Source of the DNA: Sulfitobacter sp043557345 | GTDB lineage: Bacteria; Pseudomonadota; Alphaproteobacteria; Rhodobacterales; Rhodobacteraceae | Direction: 5' to 3' | NCBI RefSeq assembly: GCF_043557345.1 | Contig: NZ_JBIFFV010000009.1 | Coordinates: 1 to 64,000 of the forward strand | DNA length: 64,000 bases | In this document: positions 15,359 to 22,532 of the stretch, piece by piece | Numbering within the stretch: position 1 is the stretch's first letter | Layout of the letters: each line of letters opens with the position of its first letter | The notes under the pieces: model-generated | Databases searched by the model: none | What the model was told of the DNA's origin: nothing | The model's input: only the letters and a program-made list of their open reading frames with translations | Program-made: the position numbers and the translations under genes

Positions 15359-16900
15359 ATGACCGCGGACAGCAAGAGATTTCACCCCCACGGCAAACAT
15401 CTGATCGCCGGCGAATGGGTCGGCGGCGGAGAGACCTTCGCCAATTCCCCCGCCACCGGCGACAGCGACCAATTCCAAAGCGGCACCCCGGCGCATGTGG
15501 ACCGCGCCTGCCGGGCGGCGGCGGAGGCCTTTTGGTCCTACGCCTATGCCAGCCGCGAGACCCGCGCCGCCTTCCTCGACACCATCGCGGATGAGATGGA
15601 GGCCCGGGCCGAGACCATCACCGAGATCGGCACCCGCGAATCCGGCCTGCCCGAAGCCCGCCTTCAGGGCGAGCGGGGGCGGACAACCGGGCAGTTGCGC
15701 CTCTTTGCCGATCATATCCGCGAAGGCGCGCATCTGGACCGCCGCGTTGACGGCGCCCTGCCCGAGCGCCAGCCGATGCCGCGCCCCGATATCCGCATGA
15801 TCCAGCGCCCCATCGGGCCGGTCGCGGTCTTTGGCGCGTCGAACTTCCCGCTGGCCTTCTCCACCGCGGGCGGCGACACCGCCGCGGCGCTGGCGGCGGG
15901 CTGCCCGGTCGTGGTCAAGGGCCACTCCGCCCACCCCGGCACGGGTGAGATCGTCGCCGAAGCGATCCACGCGGCGATCCAGAAATGCGACATCCACCCC
16001 GGCGTCTTCTCTCTGATCCACGCCAACAGCCGCGAGGTGGGCCAGACGCTGGTGCAGCACCCGCTCATTAAGGCCGTGGGCTTTACCGGATCGCTCGGCG
16101 GGGGGCGCGCGCTCTTTGATCTTTGCGCCCAACGCCCCGAACCAATCCCCTTCTTTGGCGAGTTGGGGTCGGTGAACCCGATGTTCGTTCTGGCCGAGGC
16201 TGCCCGCAACCGCGGCGCTGAGATTGGCGCGGGCTGGGCCGGGTCGCTGACCATGGGCGCGGGGCAGTTCTGCACCAACCCCGGCATCGCAATCGTGGCC
16301 AAGGGGGCCGAAGGCGACGCATTCGTCGCCGCCGCGAAAGAGGCGCTTGAGCAGGTCGGCCCGCAGGTCATGCTGACCGATGGCATCGCCCAAGCCTACC
16401 GTGACGGCAAGGAACGTTTCACCGGGCGCAACGCCGTCCGCGCGCTGGTCAGCAATGACAGCGAAGGCCGGGTCGCCCAGCCGAACCTGTTTGAAACCGA
16501 CGCCGATACCTACCTGCAAGACCACGCCCTTGGGGAAGAGGTTTTCGGCCCCTTGGGTCTGGTGCTGCGGGTGTCCTCGGGCGATGAGATGCAAGAGCTT
16601 GCCAAGGGGTTCGAGGGGCAATTGACCGCGACACTCCAGATGGACGAGGGCGACACCGACGCCGCCAAGGCGCTGATGCCGATCCTTGAGCGGAAAGCGG
16701 GCCGGGTACTTGTGAACGGTTTCCCCACCGGGGTCGAGGTTTGTGACGCCATGGTGCATGGCGGCCCCTACCCGGCATCCACCAACTTTGGCGCGACCTC
16801 CGTCGGCACCATGGCGATCCGCCGCTTCCTGCGGCCCGTGTCCTACCAGAACCTGCCCGAGGCGCTATTGCCCGAAGACCTGCGCGGAGCCTCGGCATGA
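15359..16900 (+). CDS. Alpha-ketoglutarate semialdehyde (2,5-dioxovalerate) dehydrogenase
   Basis: 513-residue aldehyde dehydrogenase of the KGSADH branch. Catalytic residues visible: Asn162 in GASNFPLAF, Glu268 in FGELGSVNP and nucleophile Cys305 in GAGQFCTNPG. The FGASNFPLAFSTAGGDTA stretch and the PTGVEVC..MVHGGPYPA ending are typical of 2,5-dioxovalerate dehydrogenases rather than general ALDHs. Oxidises alpha-ketoglutaric semialdehyde to 2-oxoglutarate, the last step of non-phosphorylative pentonate or hexarate degradation. ATG start has AAGGA eight bases upstream, two bases after the aldolase stop. Overlaps the next gene by ATGA. Confidence 0.9.
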   Translation: MTADSKRFHPHGKHLIAGEWVGGGETFANSPATGDSDQFQSGTPAHVDRACRAAAEAFWSYAYASRETRAAFLDTIADEMEARAETITEIGTRESGLPEARLQGERGRTTGQLRLFADHIREGAHLDRRVDGALPERQPMPRPDIRMIQRPIGPVAVFGASNFPLAFSTAGGDTAAALAAGCPVVVKGHSAHPGTGEIVAEAIHAAIQKCDIHPGVFSLIHANSREVGQTLVQHPLIKAVGFTGSLGGGRALFDLCAQRPEPIPFFGELGSVNPMFVLAEAARNRGAEIGAGWAGSLTMGAGQFCTNPGIAIVAKGAEGDAFVAAAKEALEQVGPQVMLTDGIAQAYRDGKERFTGRNAVRALVSNDSEGRVAQPNLFETDADTYLQDHALGEEVFGPLGLVLRVSSGDEMQELAKGFEGQLTATLQMDEGDTDAAKALMPILERKAGRVLVNGFPTGVEVCDAMVHGGPYPASTNFGATSVGTMAIRRFLRPVSYQNLPEALLPEDLRGASA

Positions 16901-17859
16901 GCTGCGCATTGATCGGCCCCGTCGCCGTGCTCGACGCGATGCCACAGGACATGCAAGACAAGGTGCGCGGCTATGCTGAAGGGCTCGACCTGCGCTTTGC
17001 GGCCTCCTTCTCGGAAGCGGACTTTGCCAAAGCGGTGAAGGGGGCGGCCTATATCGTCCCCCGCGGGCGGGGGCTTCCGGCTGAGGTCTTGCGGGGGGCC
17101 GATAGCGTGCGCCTCGTCCATCAATGGGGCACGGGGTACGATAAGATCCCCTTGGATGTCGCGCGCGAGATGGGTGTTCCGGTCGCGCGCAGCCCCGGGG
17201 TCAACGCGCCTACCATCGCCGATCTGACCATCGGCATGATGATCGCGGCGCTGCGCCGCATCCCGCTGCACTACAACAACACCCGCGCGGGCAAATGGAT
17301 CGTGCCCGAGATCGTCCCCGGGGCGCGGGATCTCAGCAGTCAGAAGGTCGGGCTGATCGGCTTTGGTGCCATCGGGCAGCTTGTCGCGAAACGGCTGACG
17401 GGCTTTGACTGCGAGGTGCTCTACTACCGCCGCTCGGGGGAAGCTGAAGGCACCAGCGCACGCTATGCCGAACGCGATGAGATCCTTGAGACCTGCGATA
17501 TCGTCAGCCTGCACATGCCGCTGACCGATGCGTCACACCACACCATCGGCGCGGAGGAACTGGCGCGGATGAAATCGGATGCCCTTTTGGTCAACACCGG
17601 GCGCGGCGGGCTGATCGACGAGGCGGCCCTGATCGACACGCTGACCCACAAACGCATCGCCGGGGCGGCATTGGATGTCTTTACCCAAGAACCAGTAGAG
17701 TCGGACAACCCCCTTCTACGCCTCGATAACGTCCTGCCCCTGCCCCATATCGGCGGCCATAGCGAGGACAACCTCAAGCGCATGGTCAGCCATTGGGCGG
17801 GCAACATCCGCGCCTTCCACGAAGGGCGCGGCATCGACGAGGCCTGCCTCGTGACCTGA
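16897..17859 (+). CDS. D-isomer-specific 2-hydroxyacid dehydrogenase
   Basis: 320 residues. NAD-binding fingerprint VGLIGFGAIG at about 151-160. Catalytic triad: Arg236 (NTGRGG), Glu265 (FTQEP) and His284 (LPHIGGHS). The last motif is unusual in having a further Gly-His after the catalytic His instead of the common PHIGSAT or PHIAGVT endings. Could act as glyoxylate/hydroxypyruvate reductase or oxidise/reduce a sugar-derived 2-hydroxy acid. Glycolaldehyde/glyoxylate handling would suit the upstream HpcH aldolase (inference). Translationally coupled by ATGA to the semialdehyde dehydrogenase, and followed by a strong terminator. Confidence 0.88.
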   Translation: MSCALIGPVAVLDAMPQDMQDKVRGYAEGLDLRFAASFSEADFAKAVKGAAYIVPRGRGLPAEVLRGADSVRLVHQWGTGYDKIPLDVAREMGVPVARSPGVNAPTIADLTIGMMIAALRRIPLHYNNTRAGKWIVPEIVPGARDLSSQKVGLIGFGAIGQLVAKRLTGFDCEVLYYRRSGEAEGTSARYAERDEILETCDIVSLHMPLTDASHHTIGAEELARMKSDALLVNTGRGGLIDEAALIDTLTHKRIAGAALDVFTQEPVESDNPLLRLDNVLPLPHIGGHSEDNLKRMVSHWAGNIRAFHEGRGIDEACLVT

Positions 17860-17862
17860 AGG

Positions 17863-17898
17863 CAGCGCCCCGGCCTGACCCCTCAGGCCGGGGCGCTG
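17863..17898. terminator. Bidirectional hairpin terminator
   Basis: Perfect 16-bp stem CAGCGCCCCGGCCTGA and its complement around a CCCC loop, filling the 40 bases between the convergent dehydrogenase and NIPSNAP genes. No long T-run on either side, but stem strength and position support termination for both strands. Confidence 0.8.
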
Positions 17899-17899
17899 C

Positions 17900-18214
17900 T
17901 CAACCCTCAAGCGGCACGGGCATCAGGATCTTGTTGGTCTGGCTCACCAAATACCCAGCCTCGGCGCTTTTCTTGAGATAGGCCTGCCACTCAGGGTCCG
18001 CTGCCATCTGCGCCCGACGGGCGGCACGGTCGGCGGCGTCCTTATAGGCCCAGATATGCACGAAGGAATTCACGTCGCCCGTTTCGACCTGCGCATAGAT
18101 CACCGGCTCGCCCAGAATGCGGCGCTGCGCCGGGAAGCCGAATTCGGCATAGAGCGCGAGGTGTTTCTTGATCGTGCCGGGGCGGCAACAATAGGTCCGG
18201 TGGTCGTAGATCAT
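17900..18214 (-). CDS. NIPSNAP-family protein
   Basis: 104-residue ferredoxin-like alpha/beta-barrel protein. NIPSNAP features: opening IYDHRTYCCRPG, YAEFG, the acidic/aromatic VHIWAYKDAADRAARR and DPEWQAYLKK. Proteins of this kind often accompany catabolic operons with undefined, possibly monooxygenase-like or chaperone roles; no catalytic function can be assigned. Last gene of the minus-strand unit gntR, larE, larB, gntR, NIPSNAP, 25 bases after the GntR gene. Single domain rather than the duplicated form. Confidence 0.8.
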   Translation of the reverse strand: MIYDHRTYCCRPGTIKKHLALYAEFGFPAQRRILGEPVIYAQVETGDVNSFVHIWAYKDAADRAARRAQMAADPEWQAYLKKSAEAGYLVSQTNKILMPVPLEG

Positions 18215-18239
18215 GGGGTGGTCTTTCTGCTTGCTTGGG

Positions 18240-18956
18240 TCATGCGATACCGGCGTGGTCGGTGATCCGGGCCCGCGCCTGCAAAAGGTGATAGGCCATC
18301 GACACGCCCGCGACTTCGCTGTCGCCCGCGCGGATCGCTTCGAGGATTTGGCGGTGTTCGCTGATCACCACGTCGATCCGCGCTTGGGAGCCTTGGCGCG
18401 TCAGTTTTTGCGCCACGTCGATCCCCTGCTCGATCGACTCCCGCGCACAGTCGAGCATCTGCACGAAAACCTCATTGCCTGACGCCGCCGCGATGGCGCG
18501 GTGGAACTGGTAATCGGCGTCAAAGGACGGGTCGCGCGCCTGCATGGATGCCTCCAGCGTCTGCAAGGCTGCCTCAATCCGGGCGATATCCTTGGGGCTG
18601 GCGCGCTGCGCGGCCATGTGGGCGGTGGCCTTTTCGATCGTGATCCGCGCCTCCATCGCGCGCATCAGCCCGGCGACGGATCCCGCCGTGGCATATTCGA
18701 TCAGCTTTTCCGAAGGCCGGCGCCGCACGAAAGTGCCCACGCCGCGCCGCGCCTCAACGAGACCATCCTCTTGCAGCTTGCGCAGCGCCTCACGCACCAC
18801 GGGGCGCGACACGCCAAAGGCGGTGGCGATCTGGTTTTCCGAAGGCAGCTTTTCTCCCTGCACCAGCTTGTTGGACACGATTTGCTCAAGAACCTGCCCG
18901 TAAAGCTGGTCGGCCAAAGTCTGGCGTTTCTTGATCTTTAACTTCGGTGCTGTCAC
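18240..18956 (-). CDS. GntR-family regulator (FCD subfamily)
   Basis: 238 residues: winged helix-turn-helix at about 10-80 (LADQLYGQVLEQIVSNKL, LPSENQIATAFGVSRPVVREAL, GVGTFVRRR) and a helical FCD effector domain (about 95-225) with DADYQFHRAIAAASGN and the HRQILEAIRAGD motif containing the metal-ligating His residues. GTG start with GGGAGG eight bases upstream, three bases after the larB stop, so co-transcribed with larE-larB. Embedding a regulator inside the cofactor operon suggests its ligand is the hydroxy acid or keto acid being processed (inference). One of three FCD regulators in this 15-kb region. Confidence 0.88.
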   Translation of the reverse strand: MTAPKLKIKKRQTLADQLYGQVLEQIVSNKLVQGEKLPSENQIATAFGVSRPVVREALRKLQEDGLVEARRGVGTFVRRRPSEKLIEYATAGSVAGLMRAMEARITIEKATAHMAAQRASPKDIARIEAALQTLEASMQARDPSFDADYQFHRAIAAASGNEVFVQMLDCARESIEQGIDVAQKLTRQGSQARIDVVISEHRQILEAIRAGDSEVAGVSMAYHLLQARARITDHAGIA

Positions 18957-18959
18957 CGG

Positions 18960-19661
18960 CTACCCTCCCGCCGCGGCGCGGCGCATCATGTTGGCCAGCC
19001 GCAACGCCGATGTTGCAGCCCCATAGCCGTTGTCGATGTTCACCACCGTCACCCCCGGCGCGCAGCTGGCGAGTATCGAATCGAGCGCGACCCTCCCGCC
19101 GCGGGCCACACCATAGCCGACGGAGGTTGGCACACCAATGACCACCCCCGGCACCAGCCCGGCCACGACGGAAGGTAACGCCGCGTCCATCCCGGCAAAG
19201 ACGATCACCACATCCATCTCGCGCAGCAACTCTTCCCGCGCGAGCAGCCGCCACAGCCCGGCGACGCCCACGTCCGAAACCTCGGTCGCTTCCATCCCGC
19301 CATAGGCCAGCGTGCGCCGCGCCTCGGCCATGGGGGCGTAATCAGAGGTGCCCGCACTGACGAGCGCGATGCGCGGGGTGCTGGCCAAAGGCCCGATCTC
19401 TCCCAGAATGGCGGTGCGCGAGGCGGTGCAGTAATTAACCCGTTGCGCAAGATCGGCGGGCAGCGCAGCGAACTGCTCTGCCGTCAGCCGGGTCAGCAAC
19501 AGCCTGCGCCCCTCTGCCGCCGCATCGCCGATGATCGCGGCGATCTGCGCCACCGACTTATGCTCGCAAAGCACGGCCTCTTCGATGCCGATACGCCCCC
19601 CGCGGCCCCGGTCAAAGGTCACGTCTGGATGCCCGTCAGGGCCGGTCTTAGTGGTGGACAA
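18960..19661 (-). CDS. larB: Nickel-pincer cofactor biosynthesis protein LarB
   Basis: 233 residues, LarB family: an AIR-carboxylase (PurE)-like C-terminal domain that carboxylates nicotinic acid adenine dinucleotide, the first step of NPN synthesis. Seen: N-terminal DRGRGGRIGIEEAVLCEHKS, and the PurE-like glycine-rich signatures VSAGTSDYAPMAEA, VIVFAGMDAALPSVVAG and VIGVPTSVGYG, ending NIDNGYGAATSALRLANM. Start is a TTG inside the end of larE (14-base overlap) with AGAGGA six bases upstream; a GTG two codons earlier is the alternative. The long upstream frame runs antiparallel-free through larE and is not part of the protein. Confidence 0.92.
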   Translation of the reverse strand: MSTTKTGPDGHPDVTFDRGRGGRIGIEEAVLCEHKSVAQIAAIIGDAAAEGRRLLLTRLTAEQFAALPADLAQRVNYCTASRTAILGEIGPLASTPRIALVSAGTSDYAPMAEARRTLAYGGMEATEVSDVGVAGLWRLLAREELLREMDVVIVFAGMDAALPSVVAGLVPGVVIGVPTSVGYGVARGGRVALDSILASCAPGVTVVNIDNGYGAATSALRLANMMRRAAAGG

Positions 19662-20433
19662 ATGCACTTCCTCTTGAGTAGGCGCGCAGATTGACCGCGC
19701 GCCCGTCATCCGTGGCCCGCCGAACCTGCGCCAATATCGCTGCACGTTTCTGGGCGGAGAGGTCTTCATAGACAAGCGGATCAAGCTCCACCACCCAGCC
19801 CCCGCGCAGGCGTCGGCAGCGCAGGGTGATATTGCCCAAGACCTCCCGCAGCAGGCTCTCCACCCGGTCGATCACCGCCAGGTCCGCAGGCTCCACCCGC
19901 AGACCGGTCTCGATCCGGCTGGCCAAACAGGGGGCGGCGGGCAGTTCCGCCAGGTCCCCCAGCCCGAGCGCGCGGGCCAAGGTGCGCACATCTGCTTTGG
20001 ACATCTGCGCCTCGACGAAAGGGTGCAACACGCCATGTTCCGCCGCCGCTTGCAGCCCGGGCCGATAGTCCGTCAGGTCATCGGTATTGGTGCCCGCCGC
20101 GACCAGCGGCCCCATGCCCGCCAAGGTGCCATAGAGGTTCGACTTGCAGAAATAGCAGCGGTTGACCGGGTTGGCGCGATAGGCGGGATCGGCGAACTCC
20201 CCCGCGTCGACCAGCTTCAGCGCCAGGCCCCAAGTGGTGGCGAAATCCTTCACCCGCGCGGTGGCTGCCGCGGGAACGGCGGGTGAGACCGCATGGCAGA
20301 GCGTCACGCCCGCCGCCCCGCGCACCTTGGACGCGGCGGCCGAGAGCGTCAGGCTGTCGATCCCCCCGCTGAGCGCGATGGTCAGTGAGGTGGGCCGCGC
20401 GAGGGCGGCATGGAGGGCGGCAGGAACGGTCAC
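19648..20433 (-). CDS. larE: Nickel-pincer cofactor biosynthesis protein LarE (sulfur transferase)
   Basis: 261-residue PP-loop ATP pyrophosphatase. The SGGIDS motif (residues 22-27) adenylates the carboxylates of the LarB product, which are then converted to thiocarboxylates. Three cysteines stand where Fe-S-type LarE proteins have theirs: Cys93 and Cys96 in NRCYFCK and Cys169 in PAAPCLASR; the last corresponds to the sacrificial Cys of L. plantarum LarE. This CxxC plus Cys set suggests a catalytic [4Fe-4S]-type rather than a purely sacrificial enzyme (inference). Other motifs: GTNTDDLTDYRPG. Start is a GTG overlapping the stop of the preceding gntR (GTGA). Confidence 0.92.
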   Translation of the reverse strand: MTVPAALHAALARPTSLTIALSGGIDSLTLSAAASKVRGAAGVTLCHAVSPAVPAAATARVKDFATTWGLALKLVDAGEFADPAYRANPVNRCYFCKSNLYGTLAGMGPLVAAGTNTDDLTDYRPGLQAAAEHGVLHPFVEAQMSKADVRTLARALGLGDLAELPAAPCLASRIETGLRVEPADLAVIDRVESLLREVLGNITLRCRRLRGGWVVELDPLVYEDLSAQKRAAILAQVRRATDDGRAVNLRAYSRGSAFVHH

Positions 20434-21185
20434 TCCGCCAGCCCGTTCTCGGTCTTTAGCTGTGCCAAGAGCCGCCCGCTCGACATCTGGAGGTGGTCGC
20501 GCATCCGTTGGCGGGCGCGCTCTGCGTCCCCTTCGGCGATAGAGGCGGCGATGTCGTAATGCTCCTGTATCGCATCGCGGCTTTCGCCGCCGCGTTTCAG
20601 CGCCTGCAGCCGCCCGGCCAGCATCGTCTCGCGCAGGCTGGCGACAAGATAGTTGAACAGGCTGAGGTAATAGCTGTTGCCCGTCGCCTCGCACACCGCG
20701 CGGTGAAAGCCGAGGTCGGCAGCAACCCCCGCCGCGACCGCCGGGCCGCCGATCTTGTTGCTTTGATCATAGGCAGCGGCGGCACGCTTAATCTCTGCGC
20801 GGGCCTCGGGGGTGGCACGGGCGGCGGCGATGGCGGCGGCTTCGATCTCAAGCCCCATGCGCAGCTCCAGGATCTGTTCGAGCTTGCGCTGGCTTTCCAT
20901 ATCACGCTCAGGGATAGCAAAGCCCTGACGGGGCCGGTCGCTGGCGACAAAAGCCCCCCGGCCCTGACGGCTCGACAACATGCCTTCGGCCTTGAGGCGC
21001 GACACCGCCTCGCGGATCACCGTGCGGCTCACGTCGAAATCGCTGGCCAATGTGGTTTCGGAGGGCAGTACATCGCCCACGTTCCAGACACCGTTCACCA
21101 CGTTGTGGCGCAGCACCTCGGTCACCTGATCGCTCAGCGTGGCACCATCGACAAGGGGCGCGGTCGCCTGAAGATTTGCAGCCAT
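20430..21185 (-). CDS. GntR-family regulator (FadR/FCD subfamily)
   Basis: 251 residues. Winged helix at about 20-90 (LSDQVTEVLRHNVVNGVW, LPSETTLASDFDVSRTVIREAVSRL, QGRGAFV) and FCD domain at about 105-235 (LELRMGLEIEAAAIAAAR, DLGFHRAVCEATGN, EHYDIAASIAEGD). Start ATG of MAANLQ, with AAGGA upstream; fourteen further upstream codons are not needed. First gene of the gntR-larE-larB-gntR-NIPSNAP operon and divergent from the TAXI TRAP operon. The perfect dyad TGACA-AGC-TGTCA lies in the shared spacer, so it likely represses both itself and the transporter. Confidence 0.88.
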   Translation of the reverse strand: MAANLQATAPLVDGATLSDQVTEVLRHNVVNGVWNVGDVLPSETTLASDFDVSRTVIREAVSRLKAEGMLSSRQGRGAFVASDRPRQGFAIPERDMESQRKLEQILELRMGLEIEAAAIAAARATPEARAEIKRAAAAYDQSNKIGGPAVAAGVAADLGFHRAVCEATGNSYYLSLFNYLVASLRETMLAGRLQALKRGGESRDAIQEHYDIAASIAEGDAERARQRMRDHLQMSSGRLLAQLKTENGLAE

Positions 21186-21221
21186 GATAACAACTTCCTT
21201 TCGCCGATTGGACCACCTGTA

Positions 21222-21234
21222 TGACAAGCTGTCA
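21222..21234. promoter_or_regulatory. TGACAAGCTGTCA operator candidate
   Basis: Perfect dyad, five-base arms around AGC, in the 253-base spacer between gntR and the TRAP operon, 37 bases from the gntR start. A related half site TTGACAGG lies at 21323-21330 nearer the transporter. Size and symmetry fit a GntR dimer site. Confidence 0.5.
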
Positions 21235-21438
21235 ATAATCAGAAGGTAGGGCCGGTCTCAGCATTACAACCAGAATACAACATTACAAGTAAGAGGAAAT
21301 CCCCATAAATTTGTATTTTTAATTGACAGGCTAGAGATTCCCCCGCAGTCTGCGGATCACGGCAAGAGGATGTCAGGGGGGAGCCCGGAACCCATCCAGT
21401 AGCTGCCGACACACAGTTAAAACTCGGGAGGAGTTTCT

Positions 21439-22398
21439 ATGTCACCGTTCTTCAAATCGATCCGCCGCACCACAGCGGCCACCATCCTTTTTGCCGTCGC
21501 AGGCGCCGCCGCCCATGCGCAGAGCTTTGTCATGGCGACCGGCCAGCAGGGCGGGTCGTGGTATCCTGTGGGCGGCGCGATCAAGGCGATTGTGGAGCGT
21601 GAGAACCCCGATATGGACATCACCGTCACCCCGGGTGCGGGCGTGTCGAATGTGGTTGGCGTGGACGCGGGCCGCTTTGGCATCGCCTTCGCCAACTCGA
21701 TCTCGACCGTGGACAGCCTGTCGGGCAAAGAGCCGTTCCGCAAGGCGACGACCAATGTCTGTAACCTTGGCATTCTGTATCCGCAGTATTTCCAGATCGT
21801 CGCGCTTGAGGATTCGGGCATTAAGACAATCGCCGACATGAAGGGCAAACGCCTGACCACGCAACAGCTTGGCAACACAGGCGAATTCCTGACGCGTGAG
21901 CTTTTGTCGACCGCCGACATGACCTTCGATGACCTCGACAGCGTCGCCAACACGTCCTATTCCGACTCCGCCTCGCAGATGAAAGACGGTCAGGCCGATT
22001 TCTTCACGCTGGGGTCGTCGCTGCCCACGGGTTCGGTGATGGATCTGGCCTCTTCGCGCAAGATCCGCCTGGTCGACGTGGATGAAGAGACCTTCAAGTA
22101 CTTCAAGGACAAGAACGCCGCCTTCCAGCGCCGCGAAGTCAAGGCAGGCGCCTACCCCGGTTTCGATGAGACCGTGCATGCGATCAGCTACGACACCCAT
22201 ATGGTCGCGCCCTGCGACTATGACGGTGAGATCGTCAAGTCAGTGCTCGCCGCCATTGCTGACAACAACGACAGCTTTGCCGCGATCAGCAAATCCATGG
22301 CGAACCTGACGGTCGAGGAAATGGCCACCGACATCGGCGTGCCCTTCCACCCCGCCGCGAAAGAGTTCTACGCAGAGCGTGGTGTCTCGGGGATGTAA
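21439..22398 (+). CDS. TAXI-family TRAP transporter substrate-binding protein
   Basis: 319 residues with a cleavable signal peptide (about 1-27, ending AAAHAQS). Family signs: the start of the mature protein FVMATGQQGGSWYPVGGAI, a TAXI-type ligand loop, then PDMDITVTPGAGVSNV and the two-lobe fold; ends EFYAERGVSGM. Captures a carboxylate in the periplasm and hands it to the fused TRAP permease encoded next. RBS GGAGGAG eight bases before ATG. The downstream ThDP enzyme and FAD-linked hydroxyacid dehydrogenase suggest that a hydroxy or keto acid is imported (inference). Confidence 0.9.
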   Translation: MSPFFKSIRRTTAATILFAVAGAAAHAQSFVMATGQQGGSWYPVGGAIKAIVERENPDMDITVTPGAGVSNVVGVDAGRFGIAFANSISTVDSLSGKEPFRKATTNVCNLGILYPQYFQIVALEDSGIKTIADMKGKRLTTQQLGNTGEFLTRELLSTADMTFDDLDSVANTSYSDSASQMKDGQADFFTLGSSLPTGSVMDLASSRKIRLVDVDEETFKYFKDKNAAFQRREVKAGAYPGFDETVHAISYDTHMVAPCDYDGEIVKSVLAAIADNNDSFAAISKSMANLTVEEMATDIGVPFHPAAKEFYAERGVSGM

Positions 22399-22417
22399 TT
22401 CCGCCCTGACGAGAAAC

Positions 22418-22450
22418 GGGTCGGCCGGGGCCAAGCGCTCCGCCCGACCC
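22418..22450 (+). promoter_or_regulatory. Intercistronic hairpin between TRAP binding protein and permease
   Basis: GGGTCGG (22418-22424) pairs with CCGACCC (22444-22450) in the 134-base gap within the transporter operon. No T-run follows. Such a stem would stabilise the upstream transcript and lower permease expression relative to the binding protein. Confidence 0.4.
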
Positions 22451-22532
22451 ACATCCCCATAGGCCCTGCCGCCCGCGCATCGCATGCGCCACCGCACAAG
22501 GGCCGCCTTCCACTCTAGACGCGAGAACCCCC

